Part shown: positions 1 through 8,391 of the stretch, in pieces | Position numbering within the stretch: the first letter of the stretch is position 1 | Layout of the letters: each line of letters opens with the position of its first letter | Source: an uncultured Dehalococcoidia bacterium | Lineage (GTDB): Bacteria; Chloroflexota; Dehalococcoidia; Lucifugimonadales; UBA3495 | Direction: 5' to 3' | Assembly (NCBI GenBank): GCA_951812625.1 | Contig: CATOSP010000002.1 | Coordinates: 372,001 to 436,000 of the forward strand | DNA: 64,000 nt | Position numbers and translations under genes: made by a program | Notes under the pieces: model-generated | Databases searched by the model: none | Told to the model about the DNA's origin: nothing | The model's input: the letters and a program-made list of their open reading frames with translations, nothing else

Positions 1-1
1 T

Positions 2-454
2 TTCAGCCGCGAGGAAGGGTCGAAGTTTATCGAGAGTTACTTCAGCAACTACCCAGGGGTCAGCGGATATATTGAGAACGTCAAGGAACAGGCCCACGCC
101 AACCAATATGTAGAGACCGTGTCCGGACGCAGGCGATACCTGCCGGAAATCAACGCTTCCAACTTCAACGTGCGCGGCGCGGCGGAACGCATGGCTATCA
201 ACATGCCCATTCAGGGAACGGCAGCCGACATAATGAAACTCGCCATGATCCTCGTGGACCGGCGACTCAAGGAAGAAAGCCTTCGCTCGAAGATGCTCCT
301 ACAGGTACACGACGAATTGGTATTCGAGGTGCCTGTAGACGAGTTGGGCGCAATCCAGGAGTTGGTGTACCACGAGATGCCCGCGGCCCTCGACTTGGAC
401 GTATCCCTGAAGGTAGACACGAAGTGGGCCACCACCTGGGGAGACATGGAGTAG
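2..454 (+). CDS. polA: DNA polymerase I, C-terminal part (5' truncated by window edge)
   Basis: This is the last 150 codons of family A DNA polymerase, which fills gaps during repair and Okazaki-fragment processing. The reading frame is open from base 2. Visible family A signatures are the palm/fingers stretch MAINMPIQGTAADIMK and the motif C core LQVHDELVFEVP, whose His-Asp-Glu triplet carries a catalytic metal-binding aspartate. The protein ends about 40 residues after motif C, as is normal for the family. The start and the 5'-nuclease domain lie outside the window. Identification is secure. Confidence 0.96.
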   Translation, partial: FSREEGSKFIESYFSNYPGVSGYIENVKEQAHANQYVETVSGRRRYLPEINASNFNVRGAAERMAINMPIQGTAADIMKLAMILVDRRLKEESLRSKMLLQVHDELVFEVPVDELGAIQELVYHEMPAALDLDVSLKVDTKWATTWGDME

Positions 455-617
455 ACGACGTCCGAACGCCCTGTCGTGTGGCACATGGCCATCCCTCGTG
501 CCATAATTGATTGTGGTAGTCGCGCATCCGGTAGGGAGTAGGAGGGCAGCGATTGTGGCTGGAGGCGGGCGTGCCGCGGTTTCCCTGGCAATCAACTCAA
601 GGTCACGGTGATTTGGC

Positions 618-1277
618 TTGGCTGAAGAGTTCATCTACGAGCAGCGGCATGTGACGGTCCACAATGGGGCGCTGGACGAATACATCACGCATCTCCGGGA
701 CAACGTCTGGCCGCAGGTCCGTGCCAACGACGGCAGGGTCCTTTGTCTACTGAACGGCCTGATCGGGTACCCCCTTGAAGAAGTAGTCCAGATCGTCCGC
801 TTTCCGGACATCGAGACTTGGAGTCGGTCCCAGGACAGCCTCCCAGGCAACGCAATGGCGGAAAAAGAAGAGGTGCGCCTGCTCCGGGCGATATCCGAGC
901 GGCCCAAGGCCCAGATTCCGCCGGAAGACAGGAGGACGGTCTACGGTTACCGGCGCTTCTTCATTCACCCCGCCGACATGGACGAGTTTGTATTCCTCTC
1001 GCGGGACGGTGTCTGGCCCCGTGTCGAGGCCCAGGACGCCAGAATCCTTGGCCTCTGGACAACATTGGCCACCACCGACCCCCTCGAGGTCATTCTGCTT
1101 ACCGGTTATCACGGCCCTTCACACTGGGAGGCGACCAGGGTCACCAGCCCAAAGCCGGAGGAGATGTCTCCGGAGATGTGGGAGACCAGTATGCACCGCC
1201 GGCAGCGCCGGTTTGAAATCTCACTAACCCAGTGGGTTTGCTTGATGAGCGCCATCGAGATCGCTCCCGACGGATAA
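618..1277 (+). CDS. NIPSNAP-like tandem dimeric alpha-beta barrel protein
   Basis: A 219-residue protein starting at TTG. It appears to contain two similar halves, roughly residues 4-95 and 105-205. Each opens with a Tyr/Phe-rich strand (FIYEQRHVTV and YGYRRFFIHP), followed by a segment of the type 'deyi..l+d.vwP+v.a.dgrvlgl' and then a Trp-containing helix (IETWSRSQ, PSHWEATR). This pattern fits NIPSNAP-family ferredoxin-like proteins, whose biochemical role in bacteria is mostly unknown. It sits between polA and a CitE-type lyase on the same strand. There is no signal peptide or membrane segment. The family assignment comes from pattern alone. Confidence 0.6.
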   Translation: MAEEFIYEQRHVTVHNGALDEYITHLRDNVWPQVRANDGRVLCLLNGLIGYPLEEVVQIVRFPDIETWSRSQDSLPGNAMAEKEEVRLLRAISERPKAQIPPEDRRTVYGYRRFFIHPADMDEFVFLSRDGVWPRVEAQDARILGLWTTLATTDPLEVILLTGYHGPSHWEATRVTSPKPEEMSPEMWETSMHRRQRRFEISLTQWVCLMSAIEIAPDG

Positions 1278-1329
1278 CCGGCTCCATGGTGAAAGCCAGC
1301 GAGACTCGAATAAACACAGGAGCTAGCAA

Positions 1330-2208
1330 TTGGAACTTCTGCGCAGCTTGGTCTTCGTTCCCGGCAACAGGCCCAACATGTTGGAACGGGCTTTGGGATT
1401 CAACGCCGACGTCGTGATGATCGATCTGGAGGACTCGGTGCCCCCCGCCGAAAAGGTGAATGCCCGGGAGGTGGCTGGTGAGTGGGTCCCGCGGTTACGC
1501 AACCAGGGCCACCGTGTCATGGTGCGGGTCAACTCCCTTGATACTGGTCTGACCCGCGATGAACTGGAGGCTTTGGTATCCTCGGACCTGTCGGGCGTCA
1601 GCCTGGGCAAGGCGGAGTCCCCCCAGGAGTTGCAGGACGCGGATGAACTCATAACATCTCTGGAGTCTGCCGCCGGGGTTGAACCGGGACAGGTCAAGCT
1701 GATTCCGTGGATCGAGAACGCCCCGGCTGTCATGGACCCTTACCGGATGGCGACGGCATCACCCCGCATTATCGCCATAGCCTTCGGTGCAGAGGACTAC
1801 ACCAACGACATCGCGGTCCAGCGCACCGACACGGGTGAGGAAGTGTACTTTGCCCGGGCGCAGACAGCCGTTGCCGCTCACGCTGCCAGGGTTGCTTGCC
1901 TCGACTCACCCTTTGTCGGCTTCCGGGACCCCGATGGTCTCCGGGAGGACATCCGGGTAATCCGCCAGATGGGCTATACCGGGAAGTTCGCCATACATCC
2001 CGCTCAGATTGACATAATCAATAAGGAATTCACTCCAACCGAGGACGAGGTAGCCTACGCAAAGAGGGTGGTTGACGCCTTTCGAGAGGCTGAGTCTGTC
2101 GGACGCGGCTCGGCGGACCTGGATGGCAGGATGATTGACGTTCCCGTGTTCAAGCGCGCCGAGAATCTGCTGGCCCGTATGGCGGCTATCGAGTCAAGGA
2201 ACGGCTGA
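1330..2208 (+). CDS. CitE/HpcH-HpaI family CoA-ester lyase
   Basis: A 292-residue TIM-barrel lyase of the citrate lyase beta / malyl-CoA lyase family, which cleaves or forms C-C bonds of 3-hydroxy-acyl-CoA compounds with Mg2+. Signatures seen are the N-terminal LVFVPGNRPNMLERAL, the metal/substrate-binding DLEDSVPPAEK, the IENA turn near residue 123, the FGAEDYTNDI segment and the C-terminal GKFAIHPAQI. The length fits stand-alone CitE-like proteins (about 290). No citrate lyase alpha, gamma or ligase genes are nearby, so a (methyl)malyl- or citramalyl-CoA-type substrate is more likely than citrate. The start is TTG. folB follows six bases after the stop, suggesting co-transcription. Confidence 0.85.
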   Translation: MELLRSLVFVPGNRPNMLERALGFNADVVMIDLEDSVPPAEKVNAREVAGEWVPRLRNQGHRVMVRVNSLDTGLTRDELEALVSSDLSGVSLGKAESPQELQDADELITSLESAAGVEPGQVKLIPWIENAPAVMDPYRMATASPRIIAIAFGAEDYTNDIAVQRTDTGEEVYFARAQTAVAAHAARVACLDSPFVGFRDPDGLREDIRVIRQMGYTGKFAIHPAQIDIINKEFTPTEDEVAYAKRVVDAFREAESVGRGSADLDGRMIDVPVFKRAENLLARMAAIESRNG

Positions 2209-2214
2209 CTCACC

Positions 2215-2598
2215 ATGCCAGCCCGCCCTGATCATCCCGACCGCATAGTCCTGGAGGGTATGCAGTTCTACGGCTACCACGGCGTAAACCCGGAGGAGCG
2301 GGCGTTGGGCCAGGCTTACGTGGTTGATCTGGCAGTCGAGTTGGACCTGCGCTGCGCAGGTGAGTCTGACCTGCTGGAGGACACGGTCAGCTACCCTCAT
2401 CTCTACAGGTCGGTCCAGTCCGTGGTCGAAGGCCAGCCAAAGAACCTGCTGGAGGCCACGGCCCACGAGATCGCTACAATTGTCCTAGCCGAGTACCCTG
2501 TGGAGGCGGTGTATGTCAGGGTCAAAAAGCCGAGACCCCCGGTGCGTGGCTCAGTGATTGAGCACGCAGCGGTGGAAATCTATCGCTCCAGGAAGTGA
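2215..2598 (+). CDS. folB: Dihydroneopterin aldolase
   Basis: A 127-residue FolB, which converts 7,8-dihydroneopterin to 6-hydroxymethyl-dihydropterin plus glycolaldehyde in folate synthesis. It shows the family opening DRIVLEGMQFYGYHGVNPEE, the conserved Tyr/His region, the central LLEDTVSYPHLY and the late strand VRVKKPRPPV, whose Lys-Pro is typical of FolB. Length matches the family (about 120). It is separated from the other folate genes of this window (folK and folP near 26-28 kb) and lies directly behind the CitE-like gene. Confidence 0.93.
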   Translation: MPARPDHPDRIVLEGMQFYGYHGVNPEERALGQAYVVDLAVELDLRCAGESDLLEDTVSYPHLYRSVQSVVEGQPKNLLEATAHEIATIVLAEYPVEAVYVRVKKPRPPVRGSVIEHAAVEIYRSRK

Positions 2599-2658
2599 CG
2601 GAAGGGGTCTCTCGGTCCGTGGCCTGGGATGCCCCCCCGTCGGCTGCTAATCAAGCGG

Positions 2659-2688
2659 TTGGTTGGGCCGCATGAGCCGTGATATACT
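2659..2688 (+). promoter_or_regulatory. Probable sigma-70 promoter of rpmB
   Basis: TTGGTT at 2659-2664 and TATACT at 2683-2688, with an 18-base spacer. This places a start site near 2695, about 45 bases before rpmB. The -10 box differs from TATAAT at one position. It was identified by eye only. Confidence 0.5.
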
Positions 2689-2741
2689 CTGTGCAATTAT
2701 TCGAGGACGTTTAAGTCCCGGACGGGAGACACCGTTACCGC

Positions 2742-2951
2742 ATGAGATGTGAGATTTGCCTGAAGTCGGGGATGAGTGGGAACAATGTCAGCCACTCCAA
2801 CCGCCACACCAAGACCAGGTTCAAGGCTAACGTCCACAAGCAGACTTTGTTCCAGGACGGCAGGGCGATCAAGGTAAAGATTTGCAGCCGCTGCCTGCGG
2901 TCGATGCACAAGTCGGCCAAGGTACGCAAGGCCCTCGCCGCCATCAAGTAG
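2742..2951 (+). CDS. rpmB: Large ribosomal subunit protein bL28
   Basis: A 69-residue ribosomal protein of the 50S subunit. It shows the L28 pattern VSHSNRHTKTRFKANVHK followed by a basic C-terminal half. Cys3-x-x-Cys6 at the N terminus and a later CSRC pair make this the zinc-binding (C+) form. In some bacteria zinc-independent paralogs replace that form during zinc starvation. The gene is monocistronic and convergent with rpe. A good sigma-70 promoter lies just upstream. Confidence 0.96.
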   Translation: MRCEICLKSGMSGNNVSHSNRHTKTRFKANVHKQTLFQDGRAIKVKICSRCLRSMHKSAKVRKALAAIK

Positions 2952-2987
2952 GGAGTTCGCACGTGGCTAGGGCCGGGTCTATGTACC

Positions 2988-3710
2988 CTAAGCGTGCGGC
3001 GCCCTATGGGGTTCAGTTCCTCGGGCATCGCGTATCCCGTGCACGCAGCTTCGCATTCCTGCCATCGCCTGTGACACCGGCTCTGAGTCGTTGAAGATCG
3101 CGGTGCCTGCCACCAGAATATCCGCTCCCGCTTTCACCGATTCCTGTGCAGTCCAGTCAGCCTTGATACCCCCGTCCACCTCCAGGTGGGTTTCGTACCC
3201 CTCCTTCTGGATAGTCTGATACAGCCTCTCAACCTTGGTTAACGCGCCGGGGATGAAGGCTTGGCCGCCGAACCCCGGGTTCACCGTCATCACCAGCACC
3301 AGGTCCAGCAGGTGCAGTACTTCCTCCACCGCGGAGATAGGCGTTCCGGGGTTGATGGCCACGCCCGCCTGACACCCGGCTTCCTTGATCCGGGTAACCG
3401 TGCGGTGCAGGTGCCGGCACGCCTCTGCGTGGACGATTACCTGGTCCCCTGACGACTTCATAAACGCCGGCAGCAAGTCGTCCGGTTCCACAATCATCAG
3501 GTGGATGTTCAGCGGCGCGTCCGTCGACCTGCGTATCGCGTCCACCACTGCCTCACCGAAAGAGATGTTGGGGACGAACTGTCCGTCCATCACGTCCACG
3601 TGGATCAGGTCAGCTCCGGCCTCGGTAGCATCGTGTACCTGTCGCCCCAGGTTGGTGAAGTCCGCCGCCAGGACGGAAGGCGCGATCAGAATGCGGGCGT
3701 CAGAGACCAT
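2988..3710 (-). CDS. rpe: Ribulose-phosphate 3-epimerase
   Basis: A 240-residue TIM-barrel enzyme that interconverts ribulose-5-phosphate and xylulose-5-phosphate in the pentose phosphate pathway. Family motifs are IAPSVLAADFTNLG, the metal-binding HVDVMDGQFVPN, LNIHLMIVEP, VMTVNPGFGGQ and the phosphate-binding LEVDGGIK. The frame stays open much further upstream, but the ATG at 3710 gives the expected N terminus. It overlaps the end of argH by 11 bases, so the two are probably translationally coupled. The last 20 residues, rich in Arg and His, extend slightly past the usual family end. Confidence 0.94.
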   Translation of the reverse strand: MVSDARILIAPSVLAADFTNLGRQVHDATEAGADLIHVDVMDGQFVPNISFGEAVVDAIRRSTDAPLNIHLMIVEPDDLLPAFMKSSGDQVIVHAEACRHLHRTVTRIKEAGCQAGVAINPGTPISAVEEVLHLLDLVLVMTVNPGFGGQAFIPGALTKVERLYQTIQKEGYETHLEVDGGIKADWTAQESVKAGADILVAGTAIFNDSEPVSQAMAGMRSCVHGIRDARGTEPHRAPHA

Positions 3711-5049
3711 CCGACCCCTCCTGCAATAGCTTCTTGGCCTGTTCCAGTTCATGTGCCACCCTGTTGGGGGCGGTGCCGCCAGGATTGTCCCTGGCCGCGG
3801 CGGAACTGGCGGGGGTAATCCGGTAGACGTCATCCGCGAACCGGGGCGAGAAACGCTGCAACTCTTCCAGGCGAAGGTCGAGCAACTCTTTGCCTGTGGA
3901 CTCGCAGTACCCGCATAACTCCTGCATCGCACCGTGGGCCTCCCGGAATGGAACCCCCTTCCTTACCAGGTAGTCCGCCATATCGGTGGCCAGCACGAAG
4001 CTTTCACCCGATACCCGCGTCACTCTCTCAGCGTTCAGGGTCAGCCCGTTGAGCATCCCATGGAACACGTGGAGTGTCGCCAGCAGGGTATCCGAGCTAT
4101 CAAAAAACCCTTCCTTGTCCTCCTGCAGGTCCCGGTTGTATGTCAACGGCAGGCCCTTCAGCACCGTCAGCAGGCCCATCAGGTGGCCGTAGACTCGACC
4201 CGTCTTGCCACGGGCAAGCTCCGCGAAGTCCGGGTTGCGCTTCTGCGGCATGATGCTGCTGCCGGTGGTGAACTCGTCGCTCAGGCGGATGAACTCAAAC
4301 TCCCGGCTGGACCATACCACGATCTCCTCGGACAGACGGGACAGGTGCATCATGCAGATGGACGTCGCCGACAGGTACTCCACCAGAAAGTCCCTGTCCG
4401 AAACCGCATCCATGCTGTTGGCGCTGGTCTGGCTGAACCCCAATTCCCGTGCCAGGTACTCCCGGTCTGTTGGGTACGCTACCCCGGCCAGCGCTCCGCT
4501 GCCGAGGGGCAACACGTCGGTCCGGGAGTGGCAGTCGCGGAACCGCTCGATGTCTCGCTGGAACATCTGGAAATAGGCCAGCATGTGGTGGGCGAAGAGA
4601 ACGGGCTGCGCCCTCTGCAGGTGCGTGTAACCGGGCATCACCACGTCCCGATACCTGTCCGCCAGGGACACCAGCGCCTGCTGTACCCCATGCAGGCCCT
4701 CGATGGTCTTCTCGATGATCTCCTTGGTGTACAGGCGCATATCAAGCGCGACCTGGTCGTTGCGGGAACGTCCGGTATGCAGCCTGCCCGCCGCCGGCCC
4801 GATGAGCTGGCGCAGGCGAGTCTCTATGTTCATGTGGAGATCTTCCAGGGAGCTGTCCCAGGGAAACTCGCCGGCCTCGATCTCGGTGGAGATTTTCCCC
4901 AAGCCCTCGATGATGAGGTCCGCGTCCTCCTCGGCGATGATGCCCTGCCGCGCCAGCATCCGGGCATGGACGATTGACCCCGCAATGTCCTGCCGGTACA
5001 GCCGCCTGTCGTAGTGGATGGAAACCGTGTACTCGCTGTAGTCGTTCAT
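3700..5049 (-). CDS. argH: Argininosuccinate lyase
   Basis: A 449-residue member of the fumarase/aspartase superfamily that splits argininosuccinate into arginine and fumarate, the last step of arginine synthesis. Seen are the LHTGRSRNDQVALD motif, the HLQRAQPV catalytic-His region and the signature GSSIMPQKRNPD, which carries the catalytic Ser loop. The start is taken at ATG 5049; an in-frame TTG at 5058 would add three residues. Unusually, the conserved N-terminal WGGRF stretch is missing, and no in-frame upstream sequence supplies it. The rest aligns from the SIHYDRRL helix onward. rpe follows with an 11-base overlap. Confidence 0.93.
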   Translation of the reverse strand: MNDYSEYTVSIHYDRRLYRQDIAGSIVHARMLARQGIIAEEDADLIIEGLGKISTEIEAGEFPWDSSLEDLHMNIETRLRQLIGPAAGRLHTGRSRNDQVALDMRLYTKEIIEKTIEGLHGVQQALVSLADRYRDVVMPGYTHLQRAQPVLFAHHMLAYFQMFQRDIERFRDCHSRTDVLPLGSGALAGVAYPTDREYLARELGFSQTSANSMDAVSDRDFLVEYLSATSICMMHLSRLSEEIVVWSSREFEFIRLSDEFTTGSSIMPQKRNPDFAELARGKTGRVYGHLMGLLTVLKGLPLTYNRDLQEDKEGFFDSSDTLLATLHVFHGMLNGLTLNAERVTRVSGESFVLATDMADYLVRKGVPFREAHGAMQELCGYCESTGKELLDLRLEELQRFSPRFADDVYRITPASSAAARDNPGGTAPNRVAHELEQAKKLLQEGSDGL

Positions 5050-5160
5050 CAATGCCAAGTATTTGGGAACTTGAAGGTCTCTATTAGGGAATCAACCAAT
5101 CCAATTCCGTACGCTTTCAGGTCCAACCCTTGCGTGCTCCCTCCGAAAAACCGTGTATAG

Positions 5161-5979
5161 CTAACCCACTCCCAGGTAGGTGAAGCTGGATTCCAGGTTT
5201 CCAAACACTTGCTGGTCCGGCGGAATTTCCATGACGGCAGGGCCATCGTAACCGTTGCGCTCCAGGATCTCCCGCATCTGAATGCAGTCAAGATCCCCGG
5301 TGTCAACTCTGGGGATGGCCGCTCCGTTGCGGGCCTGCTTGAAGTGGACGATCTTTACCATGTCCAAGGGCAGGGCCTCCAGTTCCGCCAATGGATCGCT
5401 GTCCGGGTGACGTCGCAACTGGTTGGTAGGATCCGGGCACAGCCCCAGGTAGGAACCCTCTTCGGCGGTCAAACGCGACCGGGCTTCCCGGGTAAGGAGC
5501 GCCATGCTCCGCAGCGGCTGGCCCGAGTTCTCCACCGACAGTATGACTCCCTGCCGTGCAGCTTCCCGGGCTAGATCAGCGAGTCCCAGCGCCTCGCTCG
5601 GAAGTTCGTCCGCTCGTTCCCACGGCTGGTCAGTGGTGTTTGGGTCCACCATGCGCAGGTGGGGAGTGGTCTTACCGACTAGCTTTGCGGCCTCCAGGGC
5701 GGCCTGGAACTGGTCTCCGGCAGGCTCGGCTTCTTGGGTTAGGCACGGATAGGCCATCGCCAGGTCGAAGGTCATATCCGGGAACGTATCGACGACTGCT
5801 TGAAGTTTCGGCAAGACCGGCCGCCAGTCCTGGCCTTCTCCGGTCTCGCATTCCCCCAGACAGGTCTGGCGCAACTCCACATGGCGCGCTCCGCGGCCCT
5901 TGGCCTCCTCTATTAGGCTGATGAGGTCCCTATCCGCCAGTTGCAGCCTCCAGGAATTCGTTATCGCTCCGGGAATCAT
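5161..5979 (-). CDS. Sugar phosphate isomerase/epimerase-family TIM barrel protein
   Basis: A 272-residue AP-endonuclease-2-type TIM barrel related to xylose isomerase-like epimerases. Candidate metal ligands follow the family order: Glu in HVELRQTC, Glu in SVENSGQP, Asp in CPDPTNQL, His in KIVHFKQ and Glu in VMEIPPD. The ATG at 5979 is preceded by GCAGGAGGACTGCC, a strong ribosome-binding site, so longer in-frame starts upstream are not used. The substrate cannot be predicted. It lies upstream of argH, separated by about 110 bases, on the same strand. Confidence 0.8.
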   Translation of the reverse strand: MIPGAITNSWRLQLADRDLISLIEEAKGRGARHVELRQTCLGECETGEGQDWRPVLPKLQAVVDTFPDMTFDLAMAYPCLTQEAEPAGDQFQAALEAAKLVGKTTPHLRMVDPNTTDQPWERADELPSEALGLADLAREAARQGVILSVENSGQPLRSMALLTREARSRLTAEEGSYLGLCPDPTNQLRRHPDSDPLAELEALPLDMVKIVHFKQARNGAAIPRVDTGDLDCIQMREILERNGYDGPAVMEIPPDQQVFGNLESSFTYLGVG

Positions 5980-6160
5980 GGCAGTCCTCCTGCATGATGC
6001 GGCCCGTCTTGTCTGGCCCGCGTAGATTGGTCTGGTAGCCATATTAAGTGCCGGAGAGCCGCTTTGTCACTACCAGGAATCTGTTGGTGGCTTCCGGCTC
6101 AGGGGTTGCCACAGGCCCCATCCGGTGTGGTCTCATCCCCGTATCGATTGCCGGATCACC

Positions 6161-6455
6161 AATTACTGACACTTGCTCCTTTCCAATCCCGGTGGGCATT
6201 CCCTATCATGTCTTGTAGGTGTCAGGCTCGGCCCACCCCCCCGGCCGGGGCTATAATCCAACCCGCCGGTCGGGGGGGCGGACACTATGTGCGCGGGCCA
6301 GTCCCGTGCCGGTCATGTGGCAACGTTCGCGATGCCCGGGGGTATCCCGTGTCAAGTAAGTCGTCTCGCACCCTCGCCCAAGCCCGACCAATGCGACGGA
6401 ATTCGCAAAAGTGGGCGGAAATGGGCGGAAATGGAGGGGAAACTGAATTTTCCCT
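6161..6455 (+). repeat. Dispersed ~290-bp repeat, copy 1
   Basis: Runs from the ATTACTGACACTTGC box to the GGGGAAACTGAATTTTCCC box. Copy 2 lies in inverted orientation at 18657-18940. By eye the copies share long stretches, including the two end boxes, ATCATGTC-TGTAGG-GTCAGG, GCGCGGGCC-GTCC, the GCCCGGGG-TATCCC block and GACGGAATTCG. I estimate roughly 75-80% identity. In copy 2 the element ends just before the start of a 130-codon gene; here no such gene follows. Confidence 0.75.
6411..6440 (+). repeat. Three 10-bp direct repeats inside repeat copy 1
   Basis: GTGGGCGGAA, ATGGGCGGAA and ATGGAGGGGA follow one another with an exact 10-base period, i.e. one helical turn. A weaker form of the same series is present in repeat copy 2 near 18675-18705. 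Function is unknown; phased operator-like sites are one possibility. Confidence 0.5.
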
Positions 6456-6510
6456 TCCTCGTCACCGGAGATCAAGGCTTAGGTCGTGGACATGAGGCCC
6501 ACGGCCCGAA

Positions 6511-6540
6511 TTGTCCGAAATTGCCCGGAAATGTCCGGGA
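6511..6540 (-). repeat. Three 10-bp direct repeats with CGGACA core
   Basis: TTGTCCGAAA, TTGCCCGGAA and ATGTCCGGGA are in tandem with a 10-base period. On the minus strand the units carry the core CGGACA/CGGGCA. A similar 3 x 10 series with CGGACA cores on the plus strand is at 34420-34449. Confidence 0.45.
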
Positions 6541-6762
6541 AAATAAGAATCCAGATGCCGTGGAGCAGGAACCCGGCAGGCTAAACACCATTGGGACCAA
6601 CGCATGAAAATAACCAGCGAAGTTAACCCTATCGAAGCCCGAATCCGCGCCTGGAACTCGCCGCCGGTCTGACGGGCCACCTGAAATGGAGTGCTGCCAA
6701 TCTATGGTCAAGTGGTGCATAGATCCCGCGCAGAAACGTCGGCATGACCGGGCTTGCCCCTA

Positions 6763-6771
6763 TGCTAGAAT
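6763..6771 (+). promoter_or_regulatory. Extended -10 promoter upstream of the pterin dehydratase
   Basis: TGCTAGAAT matches an extended -10 element (TGn followed by TAGAAT), about 50 bases before the ATG at 6821. No good -35 box is seen at 17 bases, as is common for extended -10 promoters. Confidence 0.4.
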
Positions 6772-6820
6772 GGTAGGAATTCACACGTCCCGCACCCGAC
6801 CCAGCCATGAAGGAGACGAC

Positions 6821-7177
6821 ATGCCGCAATTGACCAGCCAGAAATGCACTGCCTGCCGGCGTGATTCTCCCGCGGTAACCGACGCCGAAACAGCGGAATT
6901 ATCCCCACAGGTGCCCGACTGGGACCTGGTGACCGAGGACGGGATACGAAAGTTGGATCGGGTCTTTCGATTCAGGGATTTTGAACAGGCGTTGAACTTC
7001 ACCAGGGCTGTGGGTGAAGCCGCTGAGGGGGAGGGACATCATCCGAGGCTGGTGACCGAGTGGGGCCGAGTCAGGGTGACCTGGTGGACGCACAAGATAC
7101 GCAACCTCCACGTTAACGACTTCATCATGGCCGCTAGGTCCGACGGCATTTATCAGGTGATGGCCGGTTCGGAATAG
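6821..7177 (+). CDS. phhB: Pterin-4a-carbinolamine dehydratase
   Basis: A 118-residue enzyme that dehydrates 4a-hydroxytetrahydrobiopterin. The active-site motif GEGHHPRL, the following strand-Trp pattern VRVTWWTHKI and the C-terminal LHVNDFIMAARSD are diagnostic. The N terminus, QKCTACRRDSPAVTDAE, is the Cys-containing form common in this family. The ATG at 6821 has the ribosome-binding site GAAGGAGACGAC directly before it; the in-frame extension upstream is not used. No aromatic amino acid hydroxylase is in the window, so its partner is unknown. An F420-type oxidoreductase follows after 25 bases. Confidence 0.92.
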   Translation: MPQLTSQKCTACRRDSPAVTDAETAELSPQVPDWDLVTEDGIRKLDRVFRFRDFEQALNFTRAVGEAAEGEGHHPRLVTEWGRVRVTWWTHKIRNLHVNDFIMAARSDGIYQVMAGSE

Positions 7178-7202
7178 TCATAGCCGGGAAACTGAGGGCA
7201 GC

Positions 7203-8225
7203 ATGAGAGTAATCTATCGCCTCCATTCCAAAGACCTCAACGCAGTGGCGTCAGAGGCTGCATGGGCCGAATCAATGGGATACGACGGGGTATCCAGCAG
7301 CGAGACCTCCAACGACCCGTTCATACCGCTGATCCTCGCGGCCACCAGCACTTCGCGGGTCACTCTTGAAACACGGGTTGCTATCGCCTTTCCTCGTTCG
7401 CCAATGGTGGTGGCCCATATGAGCCGTGACATCCAGGACCTCTCCCGGGGTAGGTTCCGACTTGGCTTGGGAACTCAGGTGAAGGGGCATATCGAGCGGC
7501 GGTTTTCCACCCGCTGGGAACCGCCCGGCCCCAGACTGCGGGAGTACGTTGAGTCTCTGCGCCACATCTGGGACTGCTGGGACAACGGCAGCCGGCTGGA
7601 CTATCAGGGCCGTCACTACCAGTTCTCATTGATGACCCCGTTCTTCAACCCGGGACCTTCCGCCTATGCGGTGCCCCAGGTGTTCACCGGCGCGGTCAAT
7701 GGATACAACTGCCGGGTTGCGGGCGAAGTGTGCGACGGCTTGATGCTGCACAGCCTGACATCGGCGGAATACGTCCGGGACATAGTGCGCCCCGGTGTCG
7801 CCCGGGGGGCCGGGAGAGCGGAACGGCCCATGTCCGACGTCAAGGTCAGCGGAGGGGGGTTCATCATCACCGGCCCAAACCAGTCGAGCATCAACGAGGC
7901 GAAGGCGGAAGTGAGGAAGCGTATCGCCTTCTATGCCTCTACCCGCACCTACTTCCCGGTGTTGGAATGCCACGGTTTCACCGAGGTTGGCCCGCAGTTG
8001 CACCAGATGTCCCTCCGTGGGGAGTGGGCGGAGATGGGAGAGCTTATCAGCGACGAGATGCTGGATGCCTTCGCGGTGATTGGCGAGTATGACGAGATCG
8101 CCGATAAGTACCTGGAACGCTACGGCGGGCTACTGGATGAGATGAGCTTGTCCCTGACCACGAGCGCGCCCGTGGAGGAAGAGCAGTTACGGCGGATCAT
8201 CCGACGTTTCCACCATGAAGCCTAG
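7203..8225 (+). CDS. LLM-class (probably F420-dependent) oxidoreductase
   Basis: A 340-residue luciferase-like TIM-barrel monooxygenase/dehydrogenase. Family features are AESMGYDGVSSSET near residue 24, the strand TLETRVAIAFPRSPMVVAHM, the DLSRGRFRLGLGTQVKGHIERRF signature and the C-terminal half with PQVFTGAVN. The start MRVIYRL and the overall pattern resemble F420-dependent members rather than bacterial luciferase. The cofactor and substrate cannot be fixed from sequence. It is probably co-transcribed with the pterin dehydratase 25 bases upstream. Confidence 0.82.
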   Translation: MRVIYRLHSKDLNAVASEAAWAESMGYDGVSSSETSNDPFIPLILAATSTSRVTLETRVAIAFPRSPMVVAHMSRDIQDLSRGRFRLGLGTQVKGHIERRFSTRWEPPGPRLREYVESLRHIWDCWDNGSRLDYQGRHYQFSLMTPFFNPGPSAYAVPQVFTGAVNGYNCRVAGEVCDGLMLHSLTSAEYVRDIVRPGVARGAGRAERPMSDVKVSGGGFIITGPNQSSINEAKAEVRKRIAFYASTRTYFPVLECHGFTEVGPQLHQMSLRGEWAEMGELISDEMLDAFAVIGEYDEIADKYLERYGGLLDEMSLSLTTSAPVEEEQLRRIIRRFHHEA

Positions 8226-8391
8226 GGAGCCGTCTTCATTCTAATGCACTGGCCCACGCGTGGTAAGCTAATTGATTCGGCGAATACCAGGGCTAGAACG
8301 TCGCGAAAAGCTTTTGCCTCCACTCTAGATGACCTGTTAATATTGTACGACTATTCTGATATGCGGATTATATGCCTAGACGTTAAAGGTT

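Larger units (their letters stand above)
5980..6820. other. Non-coding intergenic region with dispersed repeat and phased short repeats
   Basis: About 840 bases without a convincing gene; the short open frames here lack start signals and family features. It holds one copy of a ~290-base dispersed repeat, whose inverted partner is at 18657-18940. It also holds two sets of 10-base direct repeats (6411-6440 and 6511-6540) and, at its right end, an extended -10 promoter for the pterin dehydratase. A 22-codon frame at 6604 (starting MKITSEVNP) is too short to call. Confidence 0.6.

Noticed and set aside
3934-4977. 347-codon open frame on the plus strand
   Set aside because: It is entirely antisense to argH, His/Gln/Val-rich without family features, and reflects third-position GC bias of the real gene.
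6064-6495. 143-codon frame in the 6 kb intergenic region
   Set aside because: It crosses the dispersed repeat, has no start signal, and the matching repeat at 18.7 kb does not preserve the frame.
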